Source of the DNA: Anaerolineales bacterium UBA5797
Lineage (GTDB): Bacteria > Chloroflexota > Anaerolineae > Anaerolineales > Villigracilaceae
DNA length: 21,694 nucleotides
NCBI GenBank assembly: GCA_002418205.1
Contig: DIDP01000046.1
Location: 1 to 21,694 of the forward strand
Direction: 5' to 3'
How positions within the stretch are numbered: position 1 is the stretch's first letter; every line of letters starts with the position of its first letter. A program made the position numbers and the translations under genes. Positions 11,948 through 20,243 of this stretch are shown here, piece by piece. The notes below the pieces were generated by a model. That model had not been told where the DNA came from and ran no database searches. It was given only the letters and a program-made list of their open reading frames with translations.

Positions 11948-14764
11948 TTATTTATCTTCAGCGATGCTCTGTCCGCTGTGCTTCAAAGCGGAGTGCGCCG
12001 CAGCGAGACGCGCCACCGGCACACGGAATGGCGAGCAGGAGACGTAGTTGTTGCCGATCATGTGACACCACTCAATCGAGCTTGGATCACCGCCGTGTTC
12101 GCCGCAGATGCCCACTTCGAGGTTCGGGCGGGTCTTGCGTCCCTCGGTAATCGCCCATTGCATGAGTTTGCCCACCCCGTTGCGATCCAAAGTCTGGAAC
12201 GGGTTCTTTTCGAGGATGCCCTGCTCCTGATAGGTGATCAGGAAGTTACGCTCGGCGTCGTCGCGTGAGTAACCGTAGGTCATCTGTGTCAGGTCGTTGG
12301 TGCCGAAGGAGAAGAATTCAGCCAGATTGGCGACTTCTTCGGCGGTCACCGCAGCGCGCGGAATCTCGATCATCGTTCCAAACTTGTACGAGAATTTAAC
12401 TTTCTTCTCGTCCATGACCGCCTTGGCAATACGTTCAAGCCTGGGCTGGATCCATTCCAATTCCTTGACCGTGCCCGTCAGCGGGATCATCACTTCGGGT
12501 TTGACCTTGATACCGCGCAACGTGCAATCTGCCGCGGCCTCGAAGATGGCGCGCACCTGCATTTCCACGATCTCGGGCATGGCAATGCTCAATCGTACAC
12601 CGCGCAGACCCATCATCGGGTTCGACTCGTGCATCCCTTTGATGGCGTTGAGCAAATCCTCTTTTTCCTTCAGTCCCTCATTTTCACCCTTCACGCGCAT
12701 CGTGATGACTTCTTCGAGAAGTTTCTCTTCATCAGGCATGAACTCATGCAGAGGCGGATCGATCAGACGGATGATGACCGGATATCCGTCCATCGCTTCG
12801 AAGAGACCGTCGAAGTCCTTGCGCTGGTAGGGGAGCAGCTTGTTGAGGGCATCCGTTCGTCCCTTGCTGGTTTCGGAGAGGATCATATCCTGTACGATGG
12901 GCAGACGCTCGGGTTCGAAGAACATGTGCTCGGTCCGGCATAGACCGATGCCCACGGCCCCATAAGAGCGGGCGCGCTGTGCATCCTTCGGGTAGTCTGC
13001 ATTTGCCCAAACCTGCAGGCCGCGGGTGGGCCAGCCCTTGGGCGCCTTGCGGATGTCCTTGCGGGCGGAGATTTCGTCCGCCCACTTGAGCAGGGTAAGC
13101 AGGTCCGTTTGCTCTTCGAGCGAAGGTGATGTGGTCGGGATCTTACCAACGAATACTTTGCCAGTGTTGCCGTCCACCGAGATCCATTCGCCCTCGCGGA
13201 TGACCTTATCATCAACCGACATCTGCCGTTTTTCGAGATCGATCTTGATCGCCGATGCGCCGACCACACATGGAATGCCGAACTGCCTTGCAACGACTGC
13301 CGCATGAGAAGTGGCGCCGCCTTCACTGGTGAGTACACCCTGCGAGGCGATCATGCCATGCACATCGTCCGGCTTGGTGAACGGGCGTACCATGATCGTT
13401 TGCTGTTTTTCTTCCTTTGCCATCTTCTCAGCGGTATCCGCATCGAAATAGACCTGTCCCACCGCCGCGCCGGGCGAGGCGTTCACTCCCTTTGCGAAGA
13501 AGGAACCGTTGGTCTCAGCCTTCTGCATTGCCTCATGTTCGAATTGTGGGTGTAATAGTGCGTCCACGTTCTCCGGTGTGACGCGCAGGACCGCTTCTTC
13601 TTTCGTGATCAGTTTTTCCTTCGCCATATCCACGGCGATCTTCACTGCAGCTCTGGCGGTGCGCTTCCCGTTGCGGGTCTGGAGCATCCACAGTTTGCCG
13701 TTTTCGATCGTGAACTCGACGTCCTGCATTTCCTTGTAATGCTTTTCCAGTTTTTTGGTGATGTCCATGAACTGTTTGTAGGCTTTGGGCATCTCTTTGG
13801 AGAGCTTTTCGATCGGTTCCGCATTGCGGATGCCTGCCACAACGTCCTCGCCCTGTGCGTTCAGGAGGTATTCGCCGAGCATCCGCTTCTCGCCAGTGGA
13901 CGGGTCGCGCGTGAACGCCACGCCCGTGCCGGAATCTTCCCCGGTGTTGCCAAAGACCATCGTCACGATGTTGACCGCAGTGCCAAGGTCATCAGAAATG
14001 CCGGTGGCTTTTCGGTAATCCACGGCGCGTTTGCCATTCCATGATTCGAAAACCGCCTTCGTCGCGAGTTCAAGTTGTTTGTAGACATCCTGCGGGAAAT
14101 CGAATCCGACATGTTTCTTGAAGACATCTTTGAACTTCGAGACCAGCGCTTTCCAGTCGTCGCCCGCCATCTCGGTATCCACCTTGTAGCCCTTGCCGGC
14201 TTTATATTCCGCCATTGGATGTTCGAACACTTCGTCATCCAGGTTAAACACGGTGGTACCGAACATTTCGATGAGGCGTCGGTACAGGTCCCAGACGAAA
14301 CGCGGGTTGCCGGTCGATTCGATCATCCCCGCCACAACTTCATCGTTCAAGCCAATGTTCAAGACTGTGTTCATCATGCCGGGCATGGAGAATTTCGCAC
14401 CCGAACGGCACGAGACCAGCAATGGATTCCCCGGGTCCCCGAATTTCTTGCGCGCTTTTTTCTCAACGGTTTTCATTGCCGCGAGTGCCTGATTCCACAT
14501 CCCTTTTGGGAAACTGCCGGTCTTCCGGAACTCATTACAGGCTTCCGTTGTGACCGTAAAACCGGGTGGAACAGGAACGCTGGCGCGGGTCATATCCGCA
14601 AGCCCCGATCCCTTGCCGCCCAAAAGCGAGCGGACACCTTCCCACGAGCCGGCATATTTCTCGGCGGCTTTCACTTCCTCGAACAGGTAAACCCATTTCC
14701 TATCGGTTGTTTTTCGTTTGGCTGTCTTCTTTGCAGCCTTGCTGGATACTGACTTTTTTACCAT
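11948..14764 (-). CDS. ppdK: Pyruvate, phosphate dikinase
   Basis: Interconverts pyruvate + ATP + Pi and phosphoenolpyruvate + AMP + PPi in the cytoplasm. The 938-residue protein has the PPDK domain order: N-terminal nucleotide-binding domain (GGKGSGLADM near the start; CRSGAKFSMPGMMNTVLNIG), central phosphohistidine domain with GGATSHAAVVAR (His about residue 487), and C-terminal PEP/pyruvate barrel ending with GICGEHGGDPSS, which contains the catalytic Cys. It is somewhat longer than typical forms of about 880 residues, mainly because of a Lys/Ala-rich N-terminal 25 residues and internal insertions. I choose the ATG at 14764 because GGAGG lies five bases upstream; the earlier in-frame ATG at 14776 overlaps that ribosome-binding site. 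The gene is monocistronic. Confidence 0.95.
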   Translation of the reverse strand: MVKKSVSSKAAKKTAKRKTTDRKWVYLFEEVKAAEKYAGSWEGVRSLLGGKGSGLADMTRASVPVPPGFTVTTEACNEFRKTGSFPKGMWNQALAAMKTVEKKARKKFGDPGNPLLVSCRSGAKFSMPGMMNTVLNIGLNDEVVAGMIESTGNPRFVWDLYRRLIEMFGTTVFNLDDEVFEHPMAEYKAGKGYKVDTEMAGDDWKALVSKFKDVFKKHVGFDFPQDVYKQLELATKAVFESWNGKRAVDYRKATGISDDLGTAVNIVTMVFGNTGEDSGTGVAFTRDPSTGEKRMLGEYLLNAQGEDVVAGIRNAEPIEKLSKEMPKAYKQFMDITKKLEKHYKEMQDVEFTIENGKLWMLQTRNGKRTARAAVKIAVDMAKEKLITKEEAVLRVTPENVDALLHPQFEHEAMQKAETNGSFFAKGVNASPGAAVGQVYFDADTAEKMAKEEKQQTIMVRPFTKPDDVHGMIASQGVLTSEGGATSHAAVVARQFGIPCVVGASAIKIDLEKRQMSVDDKVIREGEWISVDGNTGKVFVGKIPTTSPSLEEQTDLLTLLKWADEISARKDIRKAPKGWPTRGLQVWANADYPKDAQRARSYGAVGIGLCRTEHMFFEPERLPIVQDMILSETSKGRTDALNKLLPYQRKDFDGLFEAMDGYPVIIRLIDPPLHEFMPDEEKLLEEVITMRVKGENEGLKEKEDLLNAIKGMHESNPMMGLRGVRLSIAMPEIVEMQVRAIFEAAADCTLRGIKVKPEVMIPLTGTVKELEWIQPRLERIAKAVMDEKKVKFSYKFGTMIEIPRAAVTAEEVANLAEFFSFGTNDLTQMTYGYSRDDAERNFLITYQEQGILEKNPFQTLDRNGVGKLMQWAITEGRKTRPNLEVGICGEHGGDPSSIEWCHMIGNNYVSCSPFRVPVARLAAAHSALKHSGQSIAEDK

Positions 14765-14790
14765 ATCGACCTCCATAAAAAGGTAAGAAT

Positions 14791-14848
14791 TTCACAAATT
14801 CGTGTGAAGTTTACCACAATGCCTTGGGACGAATGTGATTTCTTCACA
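14791..14848. promoter_or_regulatory. Candidate operator repeats between dikinase and response-regulator genes
   Basis: Two dyads share the half-site TGTGA: TTCACA-N6-TGTGAA (14791-14808) and TGTGA-N5-TCACA (14834-14848). The first lies 27-44 bases upstream of the dikinase start, suitable for repression or activation. They resemble CRP/FNR-family sites in half-site but not fully in spacing, and no such regulator is encoded here. No clear -35/-10 pair is visible for either divergent gene. Confidence 0.35.
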
Positions 14849-14953
14849 CTCCATTTGTCAGAGGTTCTCAAACTTCCTTAATCAAGCTGTAAACAGCCTG
14901 CAAAGTATTATTTCGTGCGAATCGATGATAATAGGGACACTTAGGAACTTGCC

Positions 14954-15385
14954 ATGACCACGAAAATACTTGTAATCGATGACGACACAGCGGTAACCGA
15001 TCTGTTGTCTGTCTTGTTGAGATCGCATGACTTTAATGTCGTGACGACCAACAGCAGCACGGAAGGTTTGAGTCTGATTCGTGATGACCAATTTGATCTT
15101 GTTATACTCGATCTGATGATGCCTGAGGTGGACGGATGGGAGGTTTGCAAGGAGGTCCGCACTTTCAGCCGCGTGCCCATTATTGTTCTTTCCGCTCTGA
15201 ACGATCCATCGATGGTTGCCAGCGTATTGGACGCCGGCGCTGATGACTACCTGACCAAGCCGACACCCAGCCGGGTGCTCGTGGCACACATCAACCGCTT
15301 GATGCGGAACAACGGCACAGCCTCCGTGCATGCTGATGAGAGTGACAGCCTGACACAGCCCAATAGACCCCTCACCGCATCCTAG
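14954..15385 (+). CDS. Stand-alone response-regulator receiver-domain protein
   Basis: A 143-residue protein consisting of one receiver domain (residues 4-122) and a polar 20-residue tail with no output domain. The acidic pocket is DDD (9-11), the phosphoacceptor is Asp53 in LDLMMPEVDGW, and the switch and catalytic residues are Ser80 (VLSA) and Lys102 (LTKP). It therefore looks phosphorylation-competent. Without a DNA-binding domain it probably acts by protein-protein contact or within a phosphorelay. No histidine kinase is adjacent. AGGA eight bases upstream supports the ATG. It is divergent from the dikinase and convergent with the alpha/beta hydrolase. Confidence 0.88.
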   Translation: MTTKILVIDDDTAVTDLLSVLLRSHDFNVVTTNSSTEGLSLIRDDQFDLVILDLMMPEVDGWEVCKEVRTFSRVPIIVLSALNDPSMVASVLDAGADDYLTKPTPSRVLVAHINRLMRNNGTASVHADESDSLTQPNRPLTAS

Positions 15386-15431
15386 GAAATCGCTTCAGAC
15401 CGAACTTCAGGTTTGGTCCCGTTATATGAAC

Positions 15432-15460
15432 ACTCCCCTCACCTCGACCGTGAAGGGAGT
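15432..15460. terminator. Hairpin between convergent genes
   Basis: ACTCCCCTCAC (15432-15442) pairs with GTGAAGGGAGT (15450-15460) with one mismatch and a seven-base loop. The following T-run is short (TTTCGTGTT). An imperfect hairpin GACCGAAC/GGTTTGGTC lies just upstream (about 15397-15417). Together they probably end the response-regulator transcript and perhaps the opposing hydrolase operon. Confidence 0.6.
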
Positions 15461-15466
15461 TTCGTG

Positions 15467-16231
15467 TTAAACCAGTTGCCCAAGCGCCTTTGCGGTTTCA
15501 TCCCTGGCTTCCATCATCGGCATATGCCCGGCGCCGCTCAACACTGCCAGGTGTGCACCGGGAATTGCCGCCTTCACCTCGCGGGCTCGGTCCACAGGGA
15601 TTAATGAATCGGCGTCTCCATGGACGATCACCACAGGATACTTGATCGAAGCCAGCAGGGAGGTGGCATCCGTTCGTTCCGCCATTGCTTTCAGAGCGCC
15701 AATGTAAGCCGCCGGTTGCTGCCGCTCCATCGTTTTGCGGGCAAAAGCCTGCAGCCGCTCATCGGATGTGAATTTGGGCGTCATGGCTTCCACCACGCTG
15801 GCAGTGCCATTTTCCGCCACATCCGCCGCGGATTTATACCTTCCCTCCTTGCGGTCGGGCGGATCTGCCAGCACCTGCGTCGAAACCAGCCCAAGTCCGC
15901 TCACGCGTTCCGGGTACAGCCTGGCAAAAGCCAGCGCAACATATCCGCCCATGGAATGTCCGGCAACCGCTGTCTTTTGAATCCCCAGATGATCGAGCAA
16001 ACCAGCCAGGTCGGCCGCGATGTCATCCATGGTGTAGGGCTGATCGACCGTCGTCGATTCGCCAAACCCGCGCAAGTCCGGGATGATGAGATCGAAGATA
16101 TCTTCGAGCAGAGGCGTGATCTCATCCCACAAATGATGGTCCAGGGGATACCCATGCAAAAGCATCAACGGACTTCCGCTGCCTTTGCGGATGTAAGCAA
16201 GTTCTATATTGTTAACACTGATTTTTTCCAT
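15467..16231 (-). CDS. Alpha/beta-fold hydrolase
   Basis: A 254-residue single-domain hydrolase. LLHGYP (24-29) forms the oxyanion-hole region, the nucleophile elbow is GHSMGG with Ser93, the acid is Asp in VHGDADSLIP, and the His is in GAGHMPMMEAR. No signal peptide is visible, so it is probably cytoplasmic. It most resembles small esterases and proline-iminopeptidase or carboxylesterase-like proteins, but the cap region does not allow the substrate to be named. GAGGAG precedes the ATG. It lies 18 bases after the exonuclease gene as the last member of the minus-strand run. Confidence 0.85.
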   Translation of the reverse strand: MEKISVNNIELAYIRKGSGSPLMLLHGYPLDHHLWDEITPLLEDIFDLIIPDLRGFGESTTVDQPYTMDDIAADLAGLLDHLGIQKTAVAGHSMGGYVALAFARLYPERVSGLGLVSTQVLADPPDRKEGRYKSAADVAENGTASVVEAMTPKFTSDERLQAFARKTMERQQPAAYIGALKAMAERTDATSLLASIKYPVVIVHGDADSLIPVDRAREVKAAIPGAHLAVLSGAGHMPMMEARDETAKALGQLV

Positions 16232-16249
16232 GATAAGTCTCCTCTCGTT

Positions 16250-16783
16250 TTATTGCCAATTTACGGCTACTTTTAATTTACTACCGAGTTTCGAGTAGTA
16301 ATACACAAAACCATTGTCGCGCCCGAATTCGTACACGCGTCGCGTGATGTCCACATCTGCCATGCAATATTCAGCGACCCTGTTCAGTTCGCCGTTACGG
16401 AACCACTCCACTGACTTGATGCCGTCCGCGGTCTTGGTTGCCCCCAGTGTTGCCTTCGCAATGGAATCCAGGCTGAGGCGGAAATTCAATGCCCGAAATA
16501 TATCCTGTAACATGTCCTTTGAGCGAAACGCACGGAAGTTCTCGTTCGGCGCGTATGGTTTCAACACCTCAAAATCGAAACCGATGATGTTAAATCCTAC
16601 CACACGGTCTGCGGCTTTCAATTCCGCGATCAATGCCTGCACGTCCTTTTCCCAATAGATCGCAAAATCATTCCGGTCAGTTGACCAGGTAACGCCGCAA
16701 GCCAGCAGCAGTTTGGATGGGTCGCGTCCGCCAACCTCCTGAAAAAGTTTCTGACTCTCCAGATCAAAGTAAACGATGTTCAT
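16250..16783 (-). CDS. Predicted DEDDy-type 3'-5' exonuclease (RNase H-like fold)
   Basis: A 177-residue protein with the DEDD exonuclease residues: FDLES (Asp7, Glu9), VVGFNIIGFD (Asp70) and Y139-x3-D143 in EYCMADVDITRRVYEFG, the spacing of the DEDDy subgroup. The AEYCMADVxxTRxxYEFG ending is typical of uncharacterised RNase_H_2/YprB-like exonucleases. It should act on nucleic-acid ends with two metal ions; whether DNA or RNA is unknown. The start overlaps the NUDIX stop as ATGA, so the two are translationally coupled. Neighbouring CCA-adding enzyme and NUDIX genes suggest a nucleotide or RNA-maintenance context. Confidence 0.78.
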   Translation of the reverse strand: MNIVYFDLESQKLFQEVGGRDPSKLLLACGVTWSTDRNDFAIYWEKDVQALIAELKAADRVVGFNIIGFDFEVLKPYAPNENFRAFRSKDMLQDIFRALNFRLSLDSIAKATLGATKTADGIKSVEWFRNGELNRVAEYCMADVDITRRVYEFGRDNGFVYYYSKLGSKLKVAVNWQ

Positions 16784-17316
16784 CGGTTCTCCATATCATC
16801 CGCAAACTGATAAAGCTCCGCCAGATCGTGGCGTCCACAGGAAATGAATTTATCCACTGCATCGTTCAAATCCACGCAAGCCACTTTTGTGATCTGTTCC
16901 GCGCCGGTTGGATTCGTCGGCGCTCCCACTATTTTAACCTGACCAATGCCCACGAGCCGATAGTGTTCTGGAAAAGGCAAATGCGGACGATATGGTTTGC
17001 CCGCGAGCGAAAAACAGCGCCACGCGCCGATCAACCGAAAGGACAGGAGTTCCGCGCCCGCCTCCTCCATCAGCTCCCGTTCGAGCGTCCGGCGATGATC
17101 TTCTCCGGGTTCGAGCGTGCCGCCTGCGATGTCCCATTTTCCGTCAATGTGTTGGAGCAATACATATTGATCGCCTGTTTTCGGCACAAGGTTGATGTTC
17201 GAAATTCTGTTTTCAGGCGGCGGCTGATCCAGCATGATGAATTTGGCGCGGATCGGTCCCCATTCCCAGATCACTTCATTGAAGAGATGCGGATATCTTC
17301 CGGGGAGATCAATCAT
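16780..17316 (-). CDS. NUDIX hydrolase
   Basis: A 178-residue protein with a complete Nudix box at residues 66-88, G-x5-E-x7-REL-x-EE-x-G (GTLEPGEDHRRTLERELMEEAG, quoted here in motif form with Gly66, Glu72, Arg80, Glu81, Glu84, Glu85 and Gly87). It should hydrolyse a nucleoside diphosphate linked to another group; the substrate cannot be named. About 40 extra residues precede the core and contain the hydrophobic FNEVIWEWGPIRAKFIML strand region. It overlaps the upstream CCA-adding enzyme gene by eight bases and the downstream exonuclease gene by four, so the three form a tightly coupled set. Confidence 0.88.
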   Translation of the reverse strand: MIDLPGRYPHLFNEVIWEWGPIRAKFIMLDQPPPENRISNINLVPKTGDQYVLLQHIDGKWDIAGGTLEPGEDHRRTLERELMEEAGAELLSFRLIGAWRCFSLAGKPYRPHLPFPEHYRLVGIGQVKIVGAPTNPTGAEQITKVACVDLNDAVDKFISCGRHDLAELYQFADDMENR

Positions 17317-18961
17317 TCTCGAGTCTTGCCAGCTCTTCTCGTGCGAAATTCATTGCGTCCTCGCGCGTTGTGAGCTTCCCGGTTGCCTGCCCTTCGCGGA
17401 TGGCCTCCAGCAATTGACCGACGAGACGTCCCGGCGCGAGATTCAATTCCCTGATCAGGTCGTTACCGTCCAGCAGACGCGGCGGGGAGACCGTCTCTTC
17501 GGGTTTTTCCCAATAATTTTCCAGCAGGATGCGCGCGATATCCAGCGCGGCTGTCCATGTTTCCTGTGTCAGAGTGTGGGCACGCGTACCGCGCAAGTCT
17601 GCAAGACCCAGCAGGACAAGGTCCACACCTGCCTCGCCCGCCTCCTGGAAAAAACGATAAATGGCTTTACGCGATGGTTCCTGTTTATCGCCTTCCAGAC
17701 GACTGGTGAAGAAATGAAACCGCATATGATGTTTGACAATGCTCTGGATGCGTTCGATCTCATCGTTGCTGAGATTGAACTCCCGTCCGCGTTGGGCTGC
17801 GACCTCTGCACCCTGGACATCGTGATCGAAGAACCGGCTTCTTCCCGCCTCATCCACGGACCTTGTGGCTGGCTTCCGGACATCATGATATAACGCGGCA
17901 AAGAACAGCGCCGCGCGGACACTGCGGTCCGCGTTCAGTGATGCGGCAAAATGTGCGGCCAACTGTTCGCGGAATCGTCCGATGCGCAGCGTCAGTAGAC
18001 CGGTGAACAGGTCGTTGGTTTCTTCGGCGGAGTAGTCGCTGCGCAATGCAGCCAGGATGGATTCCAGGTAACCCAAAACTGCGAGCGTGTGTTCCCAGAC
18101 ATCATAAATGTGAGGCTCAGTTTGTTCCACGCCCTTCAACGCAGTGAGTTCCGGAAGGAGATGTGGGAACAACCCCAGCATTTCCAGAACGCGCATCGCT
18201 GTATCCGGTTTGGGACCTTCCAGGATCTTGAACAGTTCATCGCGTTGACGTTCAGGTGATATGTCTGGCAACTGGCTTGCCGCCTGTTTCATTGCTTTGC
18301 GTGTCTCAGGCTCGATCTTGAAATCGAATGCCGCGGCTTGACGGATGGCGCGCAGGATGCGCACCGGATCGTCTGTTATGGATGTTTGTGAACACACCCG
18401 GATCAATTTTGCGCGTAGATCGGACGCGCCGTTCAACGGGTCGATGATCGTGTTCGTGCGCAGGTCGTAAGCGATGGCGTTCATGGTGAAGTCGCGGCCG
18501 CGCAGGTCGTCTTCGAGCGAATCTCCGCGATAGGTTGCGAAATCAAGGAAGATGCGTTTGCCGTCGGCACCGGTTGCGATGACCCGCCCGGTATCGCGTT
18601 CATCGTCCAGAACCATGAAGTCGGCTTTGAGGGCGTTGGCAACGCGTCGGGCGAGGGCAATGCCCTTCGACGGCAAGGCAAAATCAAGGTCCGGTGAGAG
18701 GCGGTTAAGCAACATATCCCGCACCGCGCCGCCGACGAGATAAATCTCCTGGTCGGGCAGGGCGTCACGGACTTTGTCGATCAGGGGCGGATGGGAAAAA
18801 GGGATGGGCATAAAAATGATTTCGGGTCTTTCCTTGTGCCTGCTTTTTTGCGCGGCATGTAAAGCCTGTTCGGGTGTGCCCCCTTGTGCGACGATCCTGC
18901 CGCGTACACGCGCCACCCAACGCCCGGCGTATGGGGAAACGTTTTGCGGATCGTCAGACAT
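17309..18961 (-). CDS. CCA tRNA nucleotidyltransferase/poly(A) polymerase family protein with N-terminal DUF5678-like domain and HD domain
   Basis: A 550-residue class II nucleotidyltransferase. The head domain has LVGGAVRD (75-82) followed by the metal-binding DLD (91-93), and LRGRDFTMNAIA, the RRDFTxN-type motif. The tRNA/RNA-binding neck follows (ITDDPVRILRAIRQAA). An HD-like domain has YHDVRKP near residue 358 and HH in the KHHMRFHF segment. It would add or repair the tRNA 3' CCA or add A residues; sequence alone does not separate these. Residues 9-52 (YAGRWVARVRGRIVAQGG and onwards) form a small extra domain resembling DUF5678, which is not part of the core enzyme. GAGGT lies before the ATG. 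It follows the hpt gene by about 20 bases. Confidence 0.85.
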   Translation of the reverse strand: MSDDPQNVSPYAGRWVARVRGRIVAQGGTPEQALHAAQKSRHKERPEIIFMPIPFSHPPLIDKVRDALPDQEIYLVGGAVRDMLLNRLSPDLDFALPSKGIALARRVANALKADFMVLDDERDTGRVIATGADGKRIFLDFATYRGDSLEDDLRGRDFTMNAIAYDLRTNTIIDPLNGASDLRAKLIRVCSQTSITDDPVRILRAIRQAAAFDFKIEPETRKAMKQAASQLPDISPERQRDELFKILEGPKPDTAMRVLEMLGLFPHLLPELTALKGVEQTEPHIYDVWEHTLAVLGYLESILAALRSDYSAEETNDLFTGLLTLRIGRFREQLAAHFAASLNADRSVRAALFFAALYHDVRKPATRSVDEAGRSRFFDHDVQGAEVAAQRGREFNLSNDEIERIQSIVKHHMRFHFFTSRLEGDKQEPSRKAIYRFFQEAGEAGVDLVLLGLADLRGTRAHTLTQETWTAALDIARILLENYWEKPEETVSPPRLLDGNDLIRELNLAPGRLVGQLLEAIREGQATGKLTTREDAMNFAREELARLEND

Positions 18962-18980
18962 GCTACCTCACTTGATACGA

Positions 18981-19538
18981 TTAAGACGGCGGTTTGTATT
19001 TCTCCAGGTCCACAACTCCGACGAACGGCAGATTGCGATAATACTCATCGAGATCGAGACCGTACCCAAAGACAAATTTATTGGGGATGTCGAAGCCGCG
19101 GTAATGGATGGGCACGACAGCTTCGCGTCGTTCGGATTTATCGAGCAGGGCGCACACTTTGAGGCTGCGCGGCTGGCGGAGTTGCAGCATCTCGAGCACG
19201 GATGCGATGGTGTGGCCGCTGTCCACAATATCCTCAACGAGCAGCACATCCTTGTCGCGGATGTCGGTCTGCAGGTCGAGAGTCACACGGACGGTGCCGC
19301 TCGATTCGCGTTTGCCAACACCATACGATGATACCGCCATGAAGTCCATCATGTGCGGGGAGGTGATGTGGCGGCTGAGATCGACCAGAAAGGGGACGCC
19401 GCCGCGCAGGATGCAGATCAACAGCAGGTTGCCGTCAGGATAGTCCACGCTGATCTCCGCACCCAGTTCCTTGACGCGTGATTGGAGCGCCTCTTCATCG
19501 ATCAAAACCTCGGCAAGAATTTGTTTGTAATCTTGCAT
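18981..19538 (-). CDS. hpt: Hypoxanthine phosphoribosyltransferase
   Basis: Salvages hypoxanthine (and usually guanine) by joining it to PRPP to give IMP or GMP. The 185-residue length is normal for the family. LLVEDIVDSGHT (99-110) is the PRPP-binding loop, CILRGGVPFLVDLSRHI (42-58) is the first conserved loop, and the flexible SSYG (70-73) is present. The C-terminal FVFGYGLDLDEYYRNLPFVG matches the family's base-binding and metal-binding end. AGGAG lies seven bases before the ATG. It is between thymidine kinase and the CCA-adding enzyme in a run rich in nucleotide-salvage and RNA-maintenance functions. Confidence 0.93.
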   Translation of the reverse strand: MQDYKQILAEVLIDEEALQSRVKELGAEISVDYPDGNLLLICILRGGVPFLVDLSRHITSPHMMDFMAVSSYGVGKRESSGTVRVTLDLQTDIRDKDVLLVEDIVDSGHTIASVLEMLQLRQPRSLKVCALLDKSERREAVVPIHYRGFDIPNKFVFGYGLDLDEYYRNLPFVGVVDLEKYKPPS

Positions 19539-19553
19539 GTTTTTCTCCTGCCA

Positions 19554-20123
19554 CTATCTCGGAACTTCGTGGTGGATGCGGCAACGCGCTTCGTAAAGTT
19601 CCGATGCGCCGACGATGACAACCGGATCGTCATAACGGGCGGGCTTGCCGTTGACCAGCCTCTGCGTGCGCGAGGCTTCGTCACCACAGACCATGCAGAT
19701 GGCGTGCAGTTTGTCCACGTGCTCCGCCATGGACATCAATATCGGCATCGGACCGAACGGTTCGCCGCGGAAATCCATGTCCAACCCGGCAACGATGACC
19801 CGTACGCCGCGCGCCGCCAGCGCCTGGGCAACTTCGACAACGTCCGGGTCGAAGAACTGCGCTTCATCGATCCCAACAACGGTGGTATCTGCATCGATCC
19901 TTGCAAGGATGTCCCTGGAATTTTCCACCGGGGTCGCGTCGAAGTCAGAGCCTGCATGAGATGTCACCTTTTCGACCGCATAACGGACGTCAATGGCTGG
20001 CTTGAAGACCTGTACCCTCTGTCTGGCAATCGTGGCGCGCACCAGGCGGCGGATCAATTCATCCGTTTTCCCGCTGAACATCGAGCCGCAGACGACTTCT
20101 ATCGAACCGTGTGTATGACGCAT
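19554..20123 (-). CDS. tdk: Thymidine kinase, class II (bacterial type)
   Basis: Phosphorylates thymidine to dTMP with ATP. In 189 residues it has the Walker A GSMFSGKT (13-20), GIDEAQFFD (84-92) with catalytic Glu87, and zinc-binding pairs CMVC and, at the C-terminus, CRIH, the C-x2-H form used in this class. I choose the ATG at 20123 because GGGAGA lies just upstream and the protein then starts MRHTHGSIEVVCGSMF as usual. An in-frame ATG at 20159 would lie near the preceding terminator. The gene is 15 bases upstream of hpt. The rpmE-tdk gene order is also found in Firmicutes. Confidence 0.93.
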   Translation of the reverse strand: MRHTHGSIEVVCGSMFSGKTDELIRRLVRATIARQRVQVFKPAIDVRYAVEKVTSHAGSDFDATPVENSRDILARIDADTTVVGIDEAQFFDPDVVEVAQALAARGVRVIVAGLDMDFRGEPFGPMPILMSMAEHVDKLHAICMVCGDEASRTQRLVNGKPARYDDPVVIVGASELYEARCRIHHEVPR

Positions 20124-20149
20124 GGATTCTCCCTGAGAAAATATCGTGT

Positions 20150-20193
20150 GTTTTGTCAAACAAAACAGGCATGGTGTTTATCACCATGCCTGT
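20150..20193 (-). terminator. Intrinsic terminator of the rplU-rpmA-rpmE operon
   Basis: On the minus strand, ACAGGCATGGTG and CACCATGCCTGT (20165-20176 and 20182-20193) form a perfect 12-bp stem with a five-base loop. It is followed on the minus strand by TTTTGTTTG. It ends the ribosomal-protein transcript before the tdk gene; some read-through may feed tdk. Confidence 0.9.
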
Positions 20194-20243
20194 AAGTTTA
20201 CCTGAGATTATTTATTCCGCAACCCTGCGGACAAAGTCGAGGG

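Noticed and set aside
20130..20160. TTGACA on the minus strand upstream of tdk as a promoter
   Set aside because: The only -10-like hexamer (TATTTT) is about 10 bases away, too close for a sigma-70 promoter.
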